Of a DNA stretch of 64,000 nucleotides, positions 25,544 to 33,738 are shown in pieces (within the stretch, counting starts at the first letter, position 1; every line of letters starts with the position of its first letter). Location of the stretch: assembly GCA_001054945.1 (NCBI GenBank), contig JVKJ01000005.1, positions 682,001-746,000 of the forward strand. Reading direction: 5' to 3'. The translations under genes were made by a program, and so were the position numbers. Under the pieces are notes generated by a model. It was not told the DNA's origin and searched no databases. It worked only from the letters and a program-made list of their open reading frames with translations. Source of the stretch: Corynebacterium falsenii. GTDB lineage: Bacteria > Actinomycetota > Actinomycetes > Mycobacteriales > Mycobacteriaceae.

Positions 25544-26677
25544 ATGCAATTCGGCATCATGACAATCGGAGACGTCACGACAGACCCGACCACCGGAACG
25601 ACACCCACCGACCACGAACGCATCATGGCCACGGTGGCCATTGCCAAGAAGGCCGAAGAAGTCGGCTTGGACGTCTTCGCCACCGGCCAACACCACAACC
25701 CACCCTTCGTCGCGCCAGCCAATCCCCCTGTGTTGCTGTCCTATCTGGCCGGGCAGACCTCCACGATCACGCTGTCCACGTCCACTACCCTGATCACCAC
25801 CACTGACCCCGTCCGCATCGCGGAGGATTACGCATACGCCCAGCACCTCGCCGACGGCAGGCTGGACCTGATGATGGGCCGGGGTAATACCGGAGCTGTC
25901 TACCCCTGGTTTGGGAAAGACATCCGCAGCGGACTGGAATTGGCCGTGGAGAACTACCACCTGCTTCGTCGACTGTGGCGGGAAGAGCGGGTCGATTGGC
26001 AGGGTGAATTCCGGACGCCACTCAACTCATTCACCTCCACTCCCCGACCGTTGGATAACGTGCCTCCATTCGTGTGGCATGGCTCTATCCGCTCCCCGGA
26101 AATCGCGGAACAAGCCGCCTTCTACGGTGATGGCTTCTTCCATAACCACATCTTCTGGAACATCGAGCACACCACCCAGATGGTGAACCTGTATCGCCAA
26201 CGCTTCGAGCACTACGGCCACGGCGCTGCCGATCAGGCTTTCGTGGGGCTGGGCGGTCAAGTATTTATGGCGGAGACGGAGAAGCAGGCCAAGGACTATT
26301 TCCGGCCCTACTTCGATAATGCCCCGGTGTACGGACATGGCCCGTCTCTCGAGGAATTTGAACGCATCACCCCGTTGACGGTGGGAACCCCAGAGCAGGT
26401 CATCGAGCGGTACCTGGGATATGCCGATGCTGTCGGGGATTATCAGCGCCAACTATTCCTCCTCGATCACGCTGGCCTGCCACTGAATGTGGTGTTGGAT
26501 CAGATCGAGATCCTGGGCACCGAGGTCGTGCCCGTGCTCCGGCGCGAATTTGACGCTCGCCGACCAGCCCACGTCCCCTCCGATGCACCAAGCCATGCCA
26601 GCCTGGTAGCGGAAGGACCGACATCGAAGCATCTTCAGGTTCGTCCCGCGCAGCCTTCCGATGAAGGCGAGCGGTGA
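25544..26677 (+). CDS. FMN-dependent luciferase-like monooxygenase (CE1758 family)
   Basis: 377 aa TIM-barrel flavin monooxygenase. The N-terminal MQFGIMTIGD and the segments ATGQHHNPPF and LDLMMGRGNTGAVYPWFGKD are typical of bacterial luciferase-like enzymes. A disordered tail of about 40 residues follows the fold. It is followed 61 bases later by an FMN reductase gene, the usual partner that supplies FMNH2. The RosR-like operator at its promoter suggests induction by peroxide, by analogy with RosR targets in C. glutamicum, which include similar monooxygenases. The substrate is unknown. Confidence 0.88.
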   Translation: MQFGIMTIGDVTTDPTTGTTPTDHERIMATVAIAKKAEEVGLDVFATGQHHNPPFVAPANPPVLLSYLAGQTSTITLSTSTTLITTTDPVRIAEDYAYAQHLADGRLDLMMGRGNTGAVYPWFGKDIRSGLELAVENYHLLRRLWREERVDWQGEFRTPLNSFTSTPRPLDNVPPFVWHGSIRSPEIAEQAAFYGDGFFHNHIFWNIEHTTQMVNLYRQRFEHYGHGAADQAFVGLGGQVFMAETEKQAKDYFRPYFDNAPVYGHGPSLEEFERITPLTVGTPEQVIERYLGYADAVGDYQRQLFLLDHAGLPLNVVLDQIEILGTEVVPVLRREFDARRPAHVPSDAPSHASLVAEGPTSKHLQVRPAQPSDEGER

Positions 26678-26738
26678 CCTGAAAGTCGGTATCCGACATT
26701 CGCCACACCTAAAGAGTTAAGGAACGTCAGGAATTTCC

Positions 26739-27470
26739 ATGAAGAAGCTTCTTGTCATCAGCGCAGGCCTCTCCGACCCCTCCACCACGCGGATGCTGGC
26801 GGATCGGATCGCGACGGCTGTTGAGGAGAGAGCACGCGAACACCAGCAGGCCATTGAGGTTGAGCACGTGGAAATCCGCGAATACATCAATGACCTTGCT
26901 CAGGTCATGTCGACCGGAATGCCGACGCAAAAGCTACGAAACCTGCAAGACCAGGTCAGCGAGTCCGACTCGATGATCGCTGCCACCCCGGTGTTCAGCG
27001 CTAGCTACTCCGGGGTATTCAAGATGTTCTTCGACGCCCTGGATCCCCAGGCCATCAACGGCATGCCCGTCATCATCGCCGCGACCGCCGGCACCCCGCG
27101 CCACTCCCTGGCTCTCGATTACGCCATGCGCCCCCTATTTACTTACTTGCACGCTACCGTGATGCCGACGGGGGTCTTCGCTGCCACTGAGGACTTCGGC
27201 AGTAGCTCTGGGCTGACTGGGCGCATCCGACGTGCCGCCGCCGAGCTGGTGACCTACCTGGCCGACGACTTCGATGAACTCGATGGAAGCGGCGGCCACG
27301 GCAACGATGAAGCTGCCCGGCAGACTTCTCCCCGGCGCGTCTACGGGTCCGCGGGGACCGACATCGGTCCGGCACGCAGCTCTGGCACCAATGTCGACAT
27401 GAACGTCCCCAACTTCACAGACCTACTGCAAGGCCACGACGGGAACCACAAGGGCAAGCGGGACGAGTAA
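26739..27470 (+). CDS. NADPH-dependent FMN reductase (CE1759 family)
   Basis: 243 aa flavodoxin-like reductase. The N-terminal LLVISAGLSDPSTTRMLADR binds FMN phosphate, and ATPVFSASYSGVFKMFFDAL is the family core. The last ~70 residues are Gly/Arg/Thr-rich and probably disordered. It has its own ribosome binding site (AGGA seven bases before the ATG). It should reduce FMN for the upstream monooxygenase and could also supply the fused monooxygenase at 30948-33638 (inference). Its 3' end overlaps the convergent permease gene by 48 bases. Confidence 0.88.
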   Translation: MKKLLVISAGLSDPSTTRMLADRIATAVEERAREHQQAIEVEHVEIREYINDLAQVMSTGMPTQKLRNLQDQVSESDSMIAATPVFSASYSGVFKMFFDALDPQAINGMPVIIAATAGTPRHSLALDYAMRPLFTYLHATVMPTGVFAATEDFGSSSGLTGRIRRAAAELVTYLADDFDELDGSGGHGNDEAARQTSPRRVYGSAGTDIGPARSSGTNVDMNVPNFTDLLQGHDGNHKGKRDE

Positions 27471-28745
27471 CAATCCGCGCCAAGCGAAGGCACCCCACGT
27501 CACTCGCACGCCATGTCGGCGCAGCTGCTCGAACCACAGCAGGGAGGCAAGCGAAGCCCAGGGGGTCACGATCGGCCCGGCATTAACGCCGATGAGCAGG
27601 GCATATACCTGATCCGGGCGCTGGACGAAGTTCTCCAGGGCAACATAGGCCGGAAGATTATTGCCCACGTTGCTCACCAGCGCCCCTGTGACGGCGGTCA
27701 TCGCAGCGCCGACCGCTCCGCCAGTCTGCCCCGCGTGAACCAGCACCCGCTCGACGGGAGCCAGAGCGCCGAGCTCCACGCAGATCTGCGCCACCACACT
27801 GAGTAGTGCTGCCAGGAGCAGCGAGTTCCACGGCACCGCGCCGCGCGGCCAGCGCCCTCCCGCCAGCAGCCACACGACGGCCACCACGGCGCCGGCCACC
27901 GAGCTCGACTGCCAAAAAGGAATAGGCAACAGCAGCGCAAGCATCAGCAGCGCCATCACCGCGCCTATCACGACGGATGCCCGTACGCCCCTCGACTCCG
28001 AATCAGCATGCGGACTTCGAAGGGGCTGGCGCGCCGTGGCAGTGGCGTCCCCACCCAAGATTGACACCCCGCGACCCGAACGCGTCCACCCCACCGCGCA
28101 CACTCCAGCGAGCGCTACCAGGGTGGCACCGGCCGCTGCGGCCCACATGTCAGAGGCGAATCCCAACGAGGTGGGGTGCGGGATCCGCGCGAGCGCGAGC
28201 AGATTCGTCAGGTTGGACATAGGAAGGAAAAGCGAGCCCAGATTCGCGATCCAGACCACAGCAAACGCGACTGCCGGAAGATGCAGGCGATTCCGCTGGG
28301 CGATGCGCAGGGCTATCGGAGTGAGCAAGAGAGCGGTGGTGTCCAGGGAGAAGAAGACGGTGCTCACCAAGCACAGCCCCACGATGATTCCCCACCAGGC
28401 CAGGCGCGCTCCGCGGCGTGGAATGACTCGCTCCAGTCGCCGGATCAGCGCGTCCAGCACACCGGCTTCCCCCGCGACGTTCACCACCATCGACATCCCC
28501 ACTACGAACCCCAACACGGGCCCGAGCCGGGAGCTCAGTTGCCCGAGGCTCGCTGGGCGCAATTCCCAGAGAATGAGCGAAAACATGCACAATCCGGCAC
28601 TCAACGCTAGTGTGTAGCCATATCGGGTGCGCAACTCACCCGATGCGCCCTGTTTTTGCAAACCGCCTTCCCCGGGTTTTTTACCTAGGGACGCCACACT
28701 CATCACCACATTCATCTGCATAAAAGGGCCAAGTTGTCGGTCCAC
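27423..28745 (-). CDS. ArsB/SLC13-type permease
   Basis: About 440 aa with roughly ten to twelve membrane segments. Family features include FSLDTTALLLTPI, LFLPMSNLTNLLALAR and SNVGNNLPAYVALENF, seen in ArsB-type anion permeases. No arsR or arsC is nearby, so arsenite export is only one option; another oxyanion or carboxylate is possible. The start is uncertain: the frame opens with GTG at 28745 and has ATGs at 28721, 28715 and 28703, none with a good ribosome binding site. A TTG downstream of GGGGAAGG, about 80 bases further in, is another option. If the later start is right, the motif copy at 28689 is non-coding. Confidence 0.8.
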   Translation of the reverse strand: MDRQLGPFMQMNVVMSVASLGKKPGEGGLQKQGASGELRTRYGYTLALSAGLCMFSLILWELRPASLGQLSSRLGPVLGFVVGMSMVVNVAGEAGVLDALIRRLERVIPRRGARLAWWGIIVGLCLVSTVFFSLDTTALLLTPIALRIAQRNRLHLPAVAFAVVWIANLGSLFLPMSNLTNLLALARIPHPTSLGFASDMWAAAAGATLVALAGVCAVGWTRSGRGVSILGGDATATARQPLRSPHADSESRGVRASVVIGAVMALLMLALLLPIPFWQSSSVAGAVVAVVWLLAGGRWPRGAVPWNSLLLAALLSVVAQICVELGALAPVERVLVHAGQTGGAVGAAMTAVTGALVSNVGNNLPAYVALENFVQRPDQVYALLIGVNAGPIVTPWASLASLLWFEQLRRHGVRVTWGAFAWRGLLLVPLALVVPVVALQ

Positions 28746-28825
28746 ATTTGGATGTCGGCATTCGCGGTGAAATGGTTAGTTTGTAAAAAATTATTGGTTT
28801 CCGACCCTTATACATCCAGCACTTA

Positions 28826-28831
28826 TAAACT
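28826..28831 (+). promoter_or_regulatory. -10 element upstream of the DUF6230 gene
   Basis: TAAACT, or the overlapping TATAAA two bases earlier, lies eight bases before the ATG at 28840. No Shine-Dalgarno sequence is visible, so a leaderless mRNA is likely. Confidence 0.35.
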
Positions 28832-28839
28832 TTGATCTC

Positions 28840-29409
28840 ATGGGACACACACGAAAAGTAAGATTCGCAGCAGTAATGGGTGCAGCGCTCCTCGCCACGG
28901 GCGGAATGGGCGTTGCCATGGCCGAGGGCGGAGTGTCCGCTCACATCGCCCTTTCTAACACGATCTTCAACATGAAGGTCAGCGGACTTCAGGGCGACGG
29001 CTTCAGCCTCTTCCCCGATGTGGACAAGACTCACTCAGGCGAAGAAGCCATCTCTCGCATCCGCATGGACAAGGCCAAGATTGGCGACGTCTGCATGACC
29101 GCACCGATCAAGCTCCCAGGAGTGGGCGATAAGAAGTTCCAGATGCTCGTGCCGAACAATGGCTTCTCGGCAGACAACCTCGTGCTCGGCGCGACCGGGC
29201 TGGAAGGCCAGCTGACGCTGGATCACCCGCAGGTGGGCATCGACGCTCACGAGGTCAATAAGGACGCGAAGCCTGGCATGTGGGGACTGATGGCCGGAAG
29301 CATGACCTCCGATTCTCAGGGAATGCAGGCGACCTCTCTGACTGCAGACAAGCTGACCTCCGCTGGCTCCAAGGTTTCAATCGAGGATCCCAATGACGCG
29401 AAGTGCTGA
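28840..29409 (+). CDS. Secreted DUF6230-family protein
   Basis: 189 aa. A signal peptide is clear (HTRKVR, a hydrophobic stretch 10-26, cleavage after AMA). The mature part has the family pattern: FNMKVSGLQGDGFSLFPDVD, IGDVCMTAPIKLPG, NLVLGATGLEGQL, and a C-terminal Cys. The two Cys residues may pair. The family is best known from Streptomyces, next to DUF6114 genes as here. The function is unknown; a cell-envelope role is inferred. The next gene overlaps it by 17 bases. Confidence 0.8.
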   Translation: MGHTRKVRFAAVMGAALLATGGMGVAMAEGGVSAHIALSNTIFNMKVSGLQGDGFSLFPDVDKTHSGEEAISRIRMDKAKIGDVCMTAPIKLPGVGDKKFQMLVPNNGFSADNLVLGATGLEGQLTLDHPQVGIDAHEVNKDAKPGMWGLMAGSMTSDSQGMQATSLTADKLTSAGSKVSIEDPNDAKC

Positions 29410-30832
29410 TGAATCTAACCCTTACCGGAGTGAAGGCCAGGTGGGGGAAGGTTTTCAGCAGCACGATTCGGCGGAGCAGCACGAACAGACCGCCGAACAA
29501 GATATTGTCGCGGCCCCAGCCTTGAACAATGCTGCTGAGACCCCCGCACAGGATGAGGTGCCCGAGGAGGTCTCCGACGACAGCGAGACTGTCGAGGAAG
29601 CGACGGAGCCCGAGGCTGAGTCCAAAGATCGGCGCTTCGCGCGGTGGCGCAGGGGGCGACCGTTTTTCGCAGGACTGTGGATGATCTTGGGTGGCGCCAT
29701 CATTTTGATGCCCGCTTACCTTTCACTCGAGATCTCCAACATCATGATTCAGGTGTCCACCATTTCCGGTGTGAGCACGATGATCATCGGTGTTCTGTTG
29801 ATTGTCTGTGGGCTCATGACGTGGTTCGGCGGTGGCTCTCGCATTCTCACGGGCGTGACCGCGCTGATCCTCGGCCTGATTGCCCTACCGACCTCCAATC
29901 TCGGCGGGCTTGTCGTCGGCACACTGTGCGCCCTCATCGGCGGAGCGTTGGCACTGTCCTGGGTTGATGAGAGCAAGGAGGATGCCCGGGAGCGCCGGGC
30001 GGAGAAGAAGCGCCAGCGCAAGCTGCGCAAAGGGGGAATGAATTCCTCCACCTCCGCAGTCATCGCTGCCTTCGCGGCTACAGGACTGGCCACGGGCGTG
30101 ACCCTTTCCGTGGATTCCCCCAATGCAGACGCACAGATCAAGCTCCCTCCACTCCCCCAGCTGCCAGGGCCAGGCGAGGCACCGGCACCTCAGGGCGGGC
30201 AGGCTCCGAATGCCCCGGCGATGCCGGAGCTGCCGCCACTGCCGAAGCCAGAGGATCTTCCCAAGATCCCCGCGCCACAACTGCCCCCACCACCAAACGT
30301 CCAGGTTCCAGAGGACCTGCAATTCGACCTGAACCCTCCGGCACCTGTGGAGCGCATGCGGGCGGTCCCAGCGCAGACATACATCATTAAGACAGATGCG
30401 ACTGCGCTGACCGGCAACATGAAGCTCTCCCTGGTGGACCTTGAGACCATGGGTGGAGTAAAACCTGCACTGCGCATCGACGCAGACCTGGCCACACTGA
30501 CCAACTTGAGCATGCAATTGCCGGACTATTCCGGCATGAGCAAGGACTTTTGGCAGACCACCGGACCAGGGACAACCTCGACCTTGAAGGGGAATTTCCA
30601 CATCTTTGTGTCCAAGATGACGGTCACCCCGGAAATTGCGGGCAACAAGTTGTTCCCCATCACCATCGACGCGTCCTGGGCACCCGACCAGATCAAGCAG
30701 GAAGCTGCCAAGATCGGGATTGGACAGCCGGATGCGGTAGCCAAGAACCTAAAGATGATCGACGGCACGATGGATACGTACACCGTGCTCGCAGATGATG
30801 TGTCCCTGCCGCCACAGACGGTGATTAAGTAG
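29393..30832 (+). CDS. DUF6114 membrane protein fused to an exported Pro-rich domain
   Basis: 479 aa. Residues 1-78 are acidic and disordered. Residues 84-190 form the DUF6114 domain with about four membrane segments (RGRPFFAGLWMILGGAI and following). A basic stretch then leads to a second signal-like hydrophobic segment (MNSSTSAVIAAFAATGLATG, from residue 216). A Pro-rich linker and a ~150-residue exported domain follow. The internal Met216 (30038) sits behind AAAGGGGGA, so a separate start is conceivable but the spacing is too tight to call. It forms an operon with the DUF6230 gene. Function unknown. Confidence 0.8.
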   Translation: MTRSADESNPYRSEGQVGEGFQQHDSAEQHEQTAEQDIVAAPALNNAAETPAQDEVPEEVSDDSETVEEATEPEAESKDRRFARWRRGRPFFAGLWMILGGAIILMPAYLSLEISNIMIQVSTISGVSTMIIGVLLIVCGLMTWFGGGSRILTGVTALILGLIALPTSNLGGLVVGTLCALIGGALALSWVDESKEDARERRAEKKRQRKLRKGGMNSSTSAVIAAFAATGLATGVTLSVDSPNADAQIKLPPLPQLPGPGEAPAPQGGQAPNAPAMPELPPLPKPEDLPKIPAPQLPPPPNVQVPEDLQFDLNPPAPVERMRAVPAQTYIIKTDATALTGNMKLSLVDLETMGGVKPALRIDADLATLTNLSMQLPDYSGMSKDFWQTTGPGTTSTLKGNFHIFVSKMTVTPEIAGNKLFPITIDASWAPDQIKQEAAKIGIGQPDAVAKNLKMIDGTMDTYTVLADDVSLPPQTVIK

Positions 30833-30867
30833 CACGAGCGACTGCTTCGACTCACGAGGTAGAGCAT

Positions 30868-30906
30868 GGCCCAGGTGGTTGAACCACCCGGGCCTTCGCT
30901 ATTTTT
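30868..30906 (+). terminator. Terminator after the DUF6114 gene
   Basis: GGCCCAGGTGGTT pairs with AACCACCCGGGCC (one mismatch) and is followed by a short spacer and a T-run (30902-30906). It separates two convergent genes. Confidence 0.7.
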
Positions 30907-30947
30907 CGGGGGCCTCGTGCGCGGCAGCCCCCTTGCCCTGCTCCGCC

Positions 30948-33638
30948 TTATTCCTTGCTCTCCTGACCAGCTTCCTGGTGGCTCACCAGATACTGCCTAG
31001 CCTCGTGCCCGCCGTTGAGCTGATCATCGCCAACCTGGCGAATGCGATAAATGATCGGATTGTGATTGGCGAGCACTCGAGCGTTTCGCCAGTGCCGATC
31101 CAAACCGCGATCCTTATTGGTAGCGGAAGCACCGCCCACCTCAAAGGCCACATTGGCCTGTTCCAGAGTCAATGACGCGATTACCGACTGCGCCTTGAAC
31201 GTTGCCAGCTCAACCGATGCCAGCTCCTCCCTACTTGCGCCGTGCGCACCGACGCGGTCAGTGACTTCTTGTAGCTGCCGAACCAGGTCATTGAGGATTG
31301 CGCGGACCGCATACTCCTTGGCAGCGACCTCGCCCACGACGTGCTGAACCTGGGGGTCGTGACGGGGTAAGTCCCCACTGCCGTGGCTGAACACCCGGCG
31401 CCGATCCCGCACATAGCGTGAAATGTCCCGCGTTATCGCCGAGGAAATCCCAGCCAAAGTCGTCAGATGATGCGCCTGCGCCCACGCCTGCCGGATACCG
31501 GGAGCGGTGTAGTCAGTCCACGAAATATCGATGTCATCCACCGGCACATCAGTGAAAATGCTGGTCCCCGATGCGGAGAGTTGCTGCCCAAAGCCGTCCC
31601 AGTCATCCAGGAGTTCCACTCCCGGCGCGTCCCGAGAAATGAATGCCAACCCGTCGGGTTGTTCTTCGCTTGGGCCCACACCGTGAACCTGGATGACGTC
31701 CGAGTACAGGGAACCAGTGGAATAAAACTTCTTTCCATTCAATACGTACCCGCCGCCGGCGCGTGGCTCCAGCGTGGTGAGGTACTCACCTGGCGCTGCT
31801 CCAACTTCCGTCAGCGCGTTTCCAATGGCCACCTCACCGCTTCCCACCGCACGCAGCCACTTCTCCTTGTGCGGCGAGTCCTCTGCGGCTAGCAGGCCTT
31901 CCACCGCCAGGAAGTGTGGACGCAGCGCCTGAGCCAGATTCGAATCGGCCGCGGCCAGTTGCCGCAGCAGCTCGAAGGTCTCCACCAAGCTGAGGCCCGC
32001 GCCCCCGTACTTCTTGGGCACTCGCAAGCGCGTGAATCCAGCCTTTTTGAGCTGATCGACGAGGCCCCGGTCGAAGTCACGATCTTTCTCTCGCTGCGGC
32101 GCCGTGCGAGCAATCTCGTCGAAGACTGGCGACAGCCGTTCCTGAATCACCTCCAGCGTCTCTGCCCCAGCCAGGTGGCTTTCGCTTCCAACAGCACGCA
32201 GGCCCTCGGCTCCACCATCGAGTGCACCCTGTCGGCCCTGCTCGGCGCGCTCGCCCCCGAGTCCGTTCCGGAAGCGCGCGCCGAAGTGCTCGTCAGAGAG
32301 CCGATCGCCCTTCCCCAGCAGTTTGTTGCGCAGCGACCCCTCGGCGTACTTCGTCTTGTACCGCCCGATCTTCTGCAGCTCCGGGATCACGTGGTCCACG
32401 ATGTCCTGGAAACTGCCGGGGGTCACGGCGTACGCGAGATTGAACCCATCCACGTCTGTGATGTCCTGGATCTCCGCGAGCTCCCGGGCGATGGCTTCTC
32501 CGGATCCCACGCTCACGGGGCCAAAGCCGCCGATCCCCGTCGACTCGCCCAGCGATCGGACCGTATTGGGCTGGCCCGCGGATCCGTTGCTGATGGCGTT
32601 GGCTGTGGACCTAATCGCATTGGATTCGATGTTCGTGATCGGCTCGTCCAGCTCGTACTCAGACAAATCTGTCCCGGTCCATCCAGACATCAGGGTGAGC
32701 CCGCCGACTGGGTCGATGTACTGCCGGTAATCCTCCAGCTTGGCCTGCGCCTCTTCCTCGGTCGCCCCGGTGATGACCGTCCTCATGCTAAACACCCGAA
32801 CGGAATACGGATCCCGGCCGGCCTCTTGCGCGGCGCGACGGATCTTCGCGGTCGTCTGCTTGATCTGTTCGATGGTATTGGGATTGATAAAGACGGCTTC
32901 CGCATGCTGTCCCGCAAACTTCAGCCCGCGAGGAGAGGACCCCGCCTGGTAGATCACGGGTGTTCGCTGCGTGCTCGGTTCCGTGATCGCGATGCCCGGC
33001 ACGTCGAAGTACTTCCCGTGATGGTTGATCGGATGCACCTTCTCCGGGTCGTTGTAGATTCCCCGCTCCACATCGTGAACGGTGGCGTCCTCCTCCCACG
33101 ACCCCTCCAGCAGCTTGTAGATCACCTCGAGGTATTCGTCCGCGCGATCGTAGCGCTCGTCGTGCGGCAATTGATCGGTCTCCCCCATGTTCTGCGCCGC
33201 GGAGGGCAGGTAGCCGGTTACCACGTTCCATCCCACGCGGCCGTTGGTGAGATGGTCCAAAGTCGCCAATCGGCGCGCGAAGGGATAGGGGTGCTCATAG
33301 GCCGTGCCCGCTGTGATCCCGAACCCGAGGTGTTCGGTCGCTCGCGCCATTGCGGAGACCAGCAGGATGGGATCGTTGACGGGCACCTGCGCTCCCGAGG
33401 TCAGCGCAGCCTGATTATCGCGACCGTACACGTCGTAGGTGCCCAGAACGTCGGCGATGAAGAGGCCATCGAAGAGCCCTTTTTCCAGGGTCTGTGCGAG
33501 GTCAACCCAGTAATCCAGGGTGTTGTAATCCCGGGAGCGATCCTGTGGGTGCCGCCACAGGCCGGGAGATTGATGCACCGCGCAATTCATGTCGAATGCG
33601 TTGAGCAGGATTTTCCGCTCGGCGGTGGATGTGGTCAT
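30948..33638 (-). CDS. Fused double flavin monooxygenase: NtaA/DszA-like plus SfnB/DszC-like
   Basis: 896 aa, two enzymes in one chain. Residues 1 to ~465 form an NtaA/SnaA/DszA-type FMN-dependent monooxygenase (start KILLNAFDMNCAVHQSPGLW, then GWNVVTGYLPSAAQNMGE and PVIYQAGSSPRGLKFAGQHA). A Gly/Arg linker follows (about 465-500). Residues ~500-896 form an acyl-CoA-dehydrogenase-fold flavin monooxygenase of the SfnB/DszC type (LRVPKKYGGAGLSLVETFEL, FYSTGSLYSDVIQVHGVG). Such pairs open organosulfur compounds such as sulfones and sulfonate esters. A perfect McbR box upstream supports a sulfur-scavenging role. No reductase domain is present, so reduced flavin must come from elsewhere. AGGAGG lies five bases before the ATG but inside a hairpin (33645-33687). 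Confidence 0.87.
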   Translation of the reverse strand: MTTSTAERKILLNAFDMNCAVHQSPGLWRHPQDRSRDYNTLDYWVDLAQTLEKGLFDGLFIADVLGTYDVYGRDNQAALTSGAQVPVNDPILLVSAMARATEHLGFGITAGTAYEHPYPFARRLATLDHLTNGRVGWNVVTGYLPSAAQNMGETDQLPHDERYDRADEYLEVIYKLLEGSWEEDATVHDVERGIYNDPEKVHPINHHGKYFDVPGIAITEPSTQRTPVIYQAGSSPRGLKFAGQHAEAVFINPNTIEQIKQTTAKIRRAAQEAGRDPYSVRVFSMRTVITGATEEEAQAKLEDYRQYIDPVGGLTLMSGWTGTDLSEYELDEPITNIESNAIRSTANAISNGSAGQPNTVRSLGESTGIGGFGPVSVGSGEAIARELAEIQDITDVDGFNLAYAVTPGSFQDIVDHVIPELQKIGRYKTKYAEGSLRNKLLGKGDRLSDEHFGARFRNGLGGERAEQGRQGALDGGAEGLRAVGSESHLAGAETLEVIQERLSPVFDEIARTAPQREKDRDFDRGLVDQLKKAGFTRLRVPKKYGGAGLSLVETFELLRQLAAADSNLAQALRPHFLAVEGLLAAEDSPHKEKWLRAVGSGEVAIGNALTEVGAAPGEYLTTLEPRAGGGYVLNGKKFYSTGSLYSDVIQVHGVGPSEEQPDGLAFISRDAPGVELLDDWDGFGQQLSASGTSIFTDVPVDDIDISWTDYTAPGIRQAWAQAHHLTTLAGISSAITRDISRYVRDRRRVFSHGSGDLPRHDPQVQHVVGEVAAKEYAVRAILNDLVRQLQEVTDRVGAHGASREELASVELATFKAQSVIASLTLEQANVAFEVGGASATNKDRGLDRHWRNARVLANHNPIIYRIRQVGDDQLNGGHEARQYLVSHQEAGQESKE

Positions 33639-33644
33639 GGTTTC

Positions 33645-33687
33645 CTCCTGAGGTCATTTTTTGGGGACGCCATCGCGCCTCAGGAGG
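33645..33687 (-). promoter_or_regulatory. mRNA hairpin that can hide the Shine-Dalgarno sequence
   Basis: On the minus-strand transcript, CCTCCTGAGG (33687-33678) pairs perfectly over 10 bp with CCTCAGGAGG (33654-33645). The second arm contains the AGGAGG ribosome binding site of the fused monooxygenase. The 23-base loop holds one copy of the dispersed motif. It is a possible translational switch. Confidence 0.55.
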
Positions 33688-33697
33688 TCACATTAAA

Positions 33698-33713
33698 TAG
33701 ACCAAGCGGTCTA
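33698..33713. promoter_or_regulatory. McbR-type operator TAGAC-N6-GTCTA
   Basis: TAGAC-CAAGCG-GTCTA is an exact match to the C. glutamicum McbR site (TAGAC-N6-GTCTA) and extends to 8-bp arms (AATAGACC/GGTCTATT, 33696-33715). McbR is the TetR-type master repressor of sulfur metabolism. The site lies 60 bases before the monooxygenase start, a position suited to repression. Confidence 0.78.
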
Positions 33714-33738
33714 TTCCATGTTTTTGTTCACCATGAAT

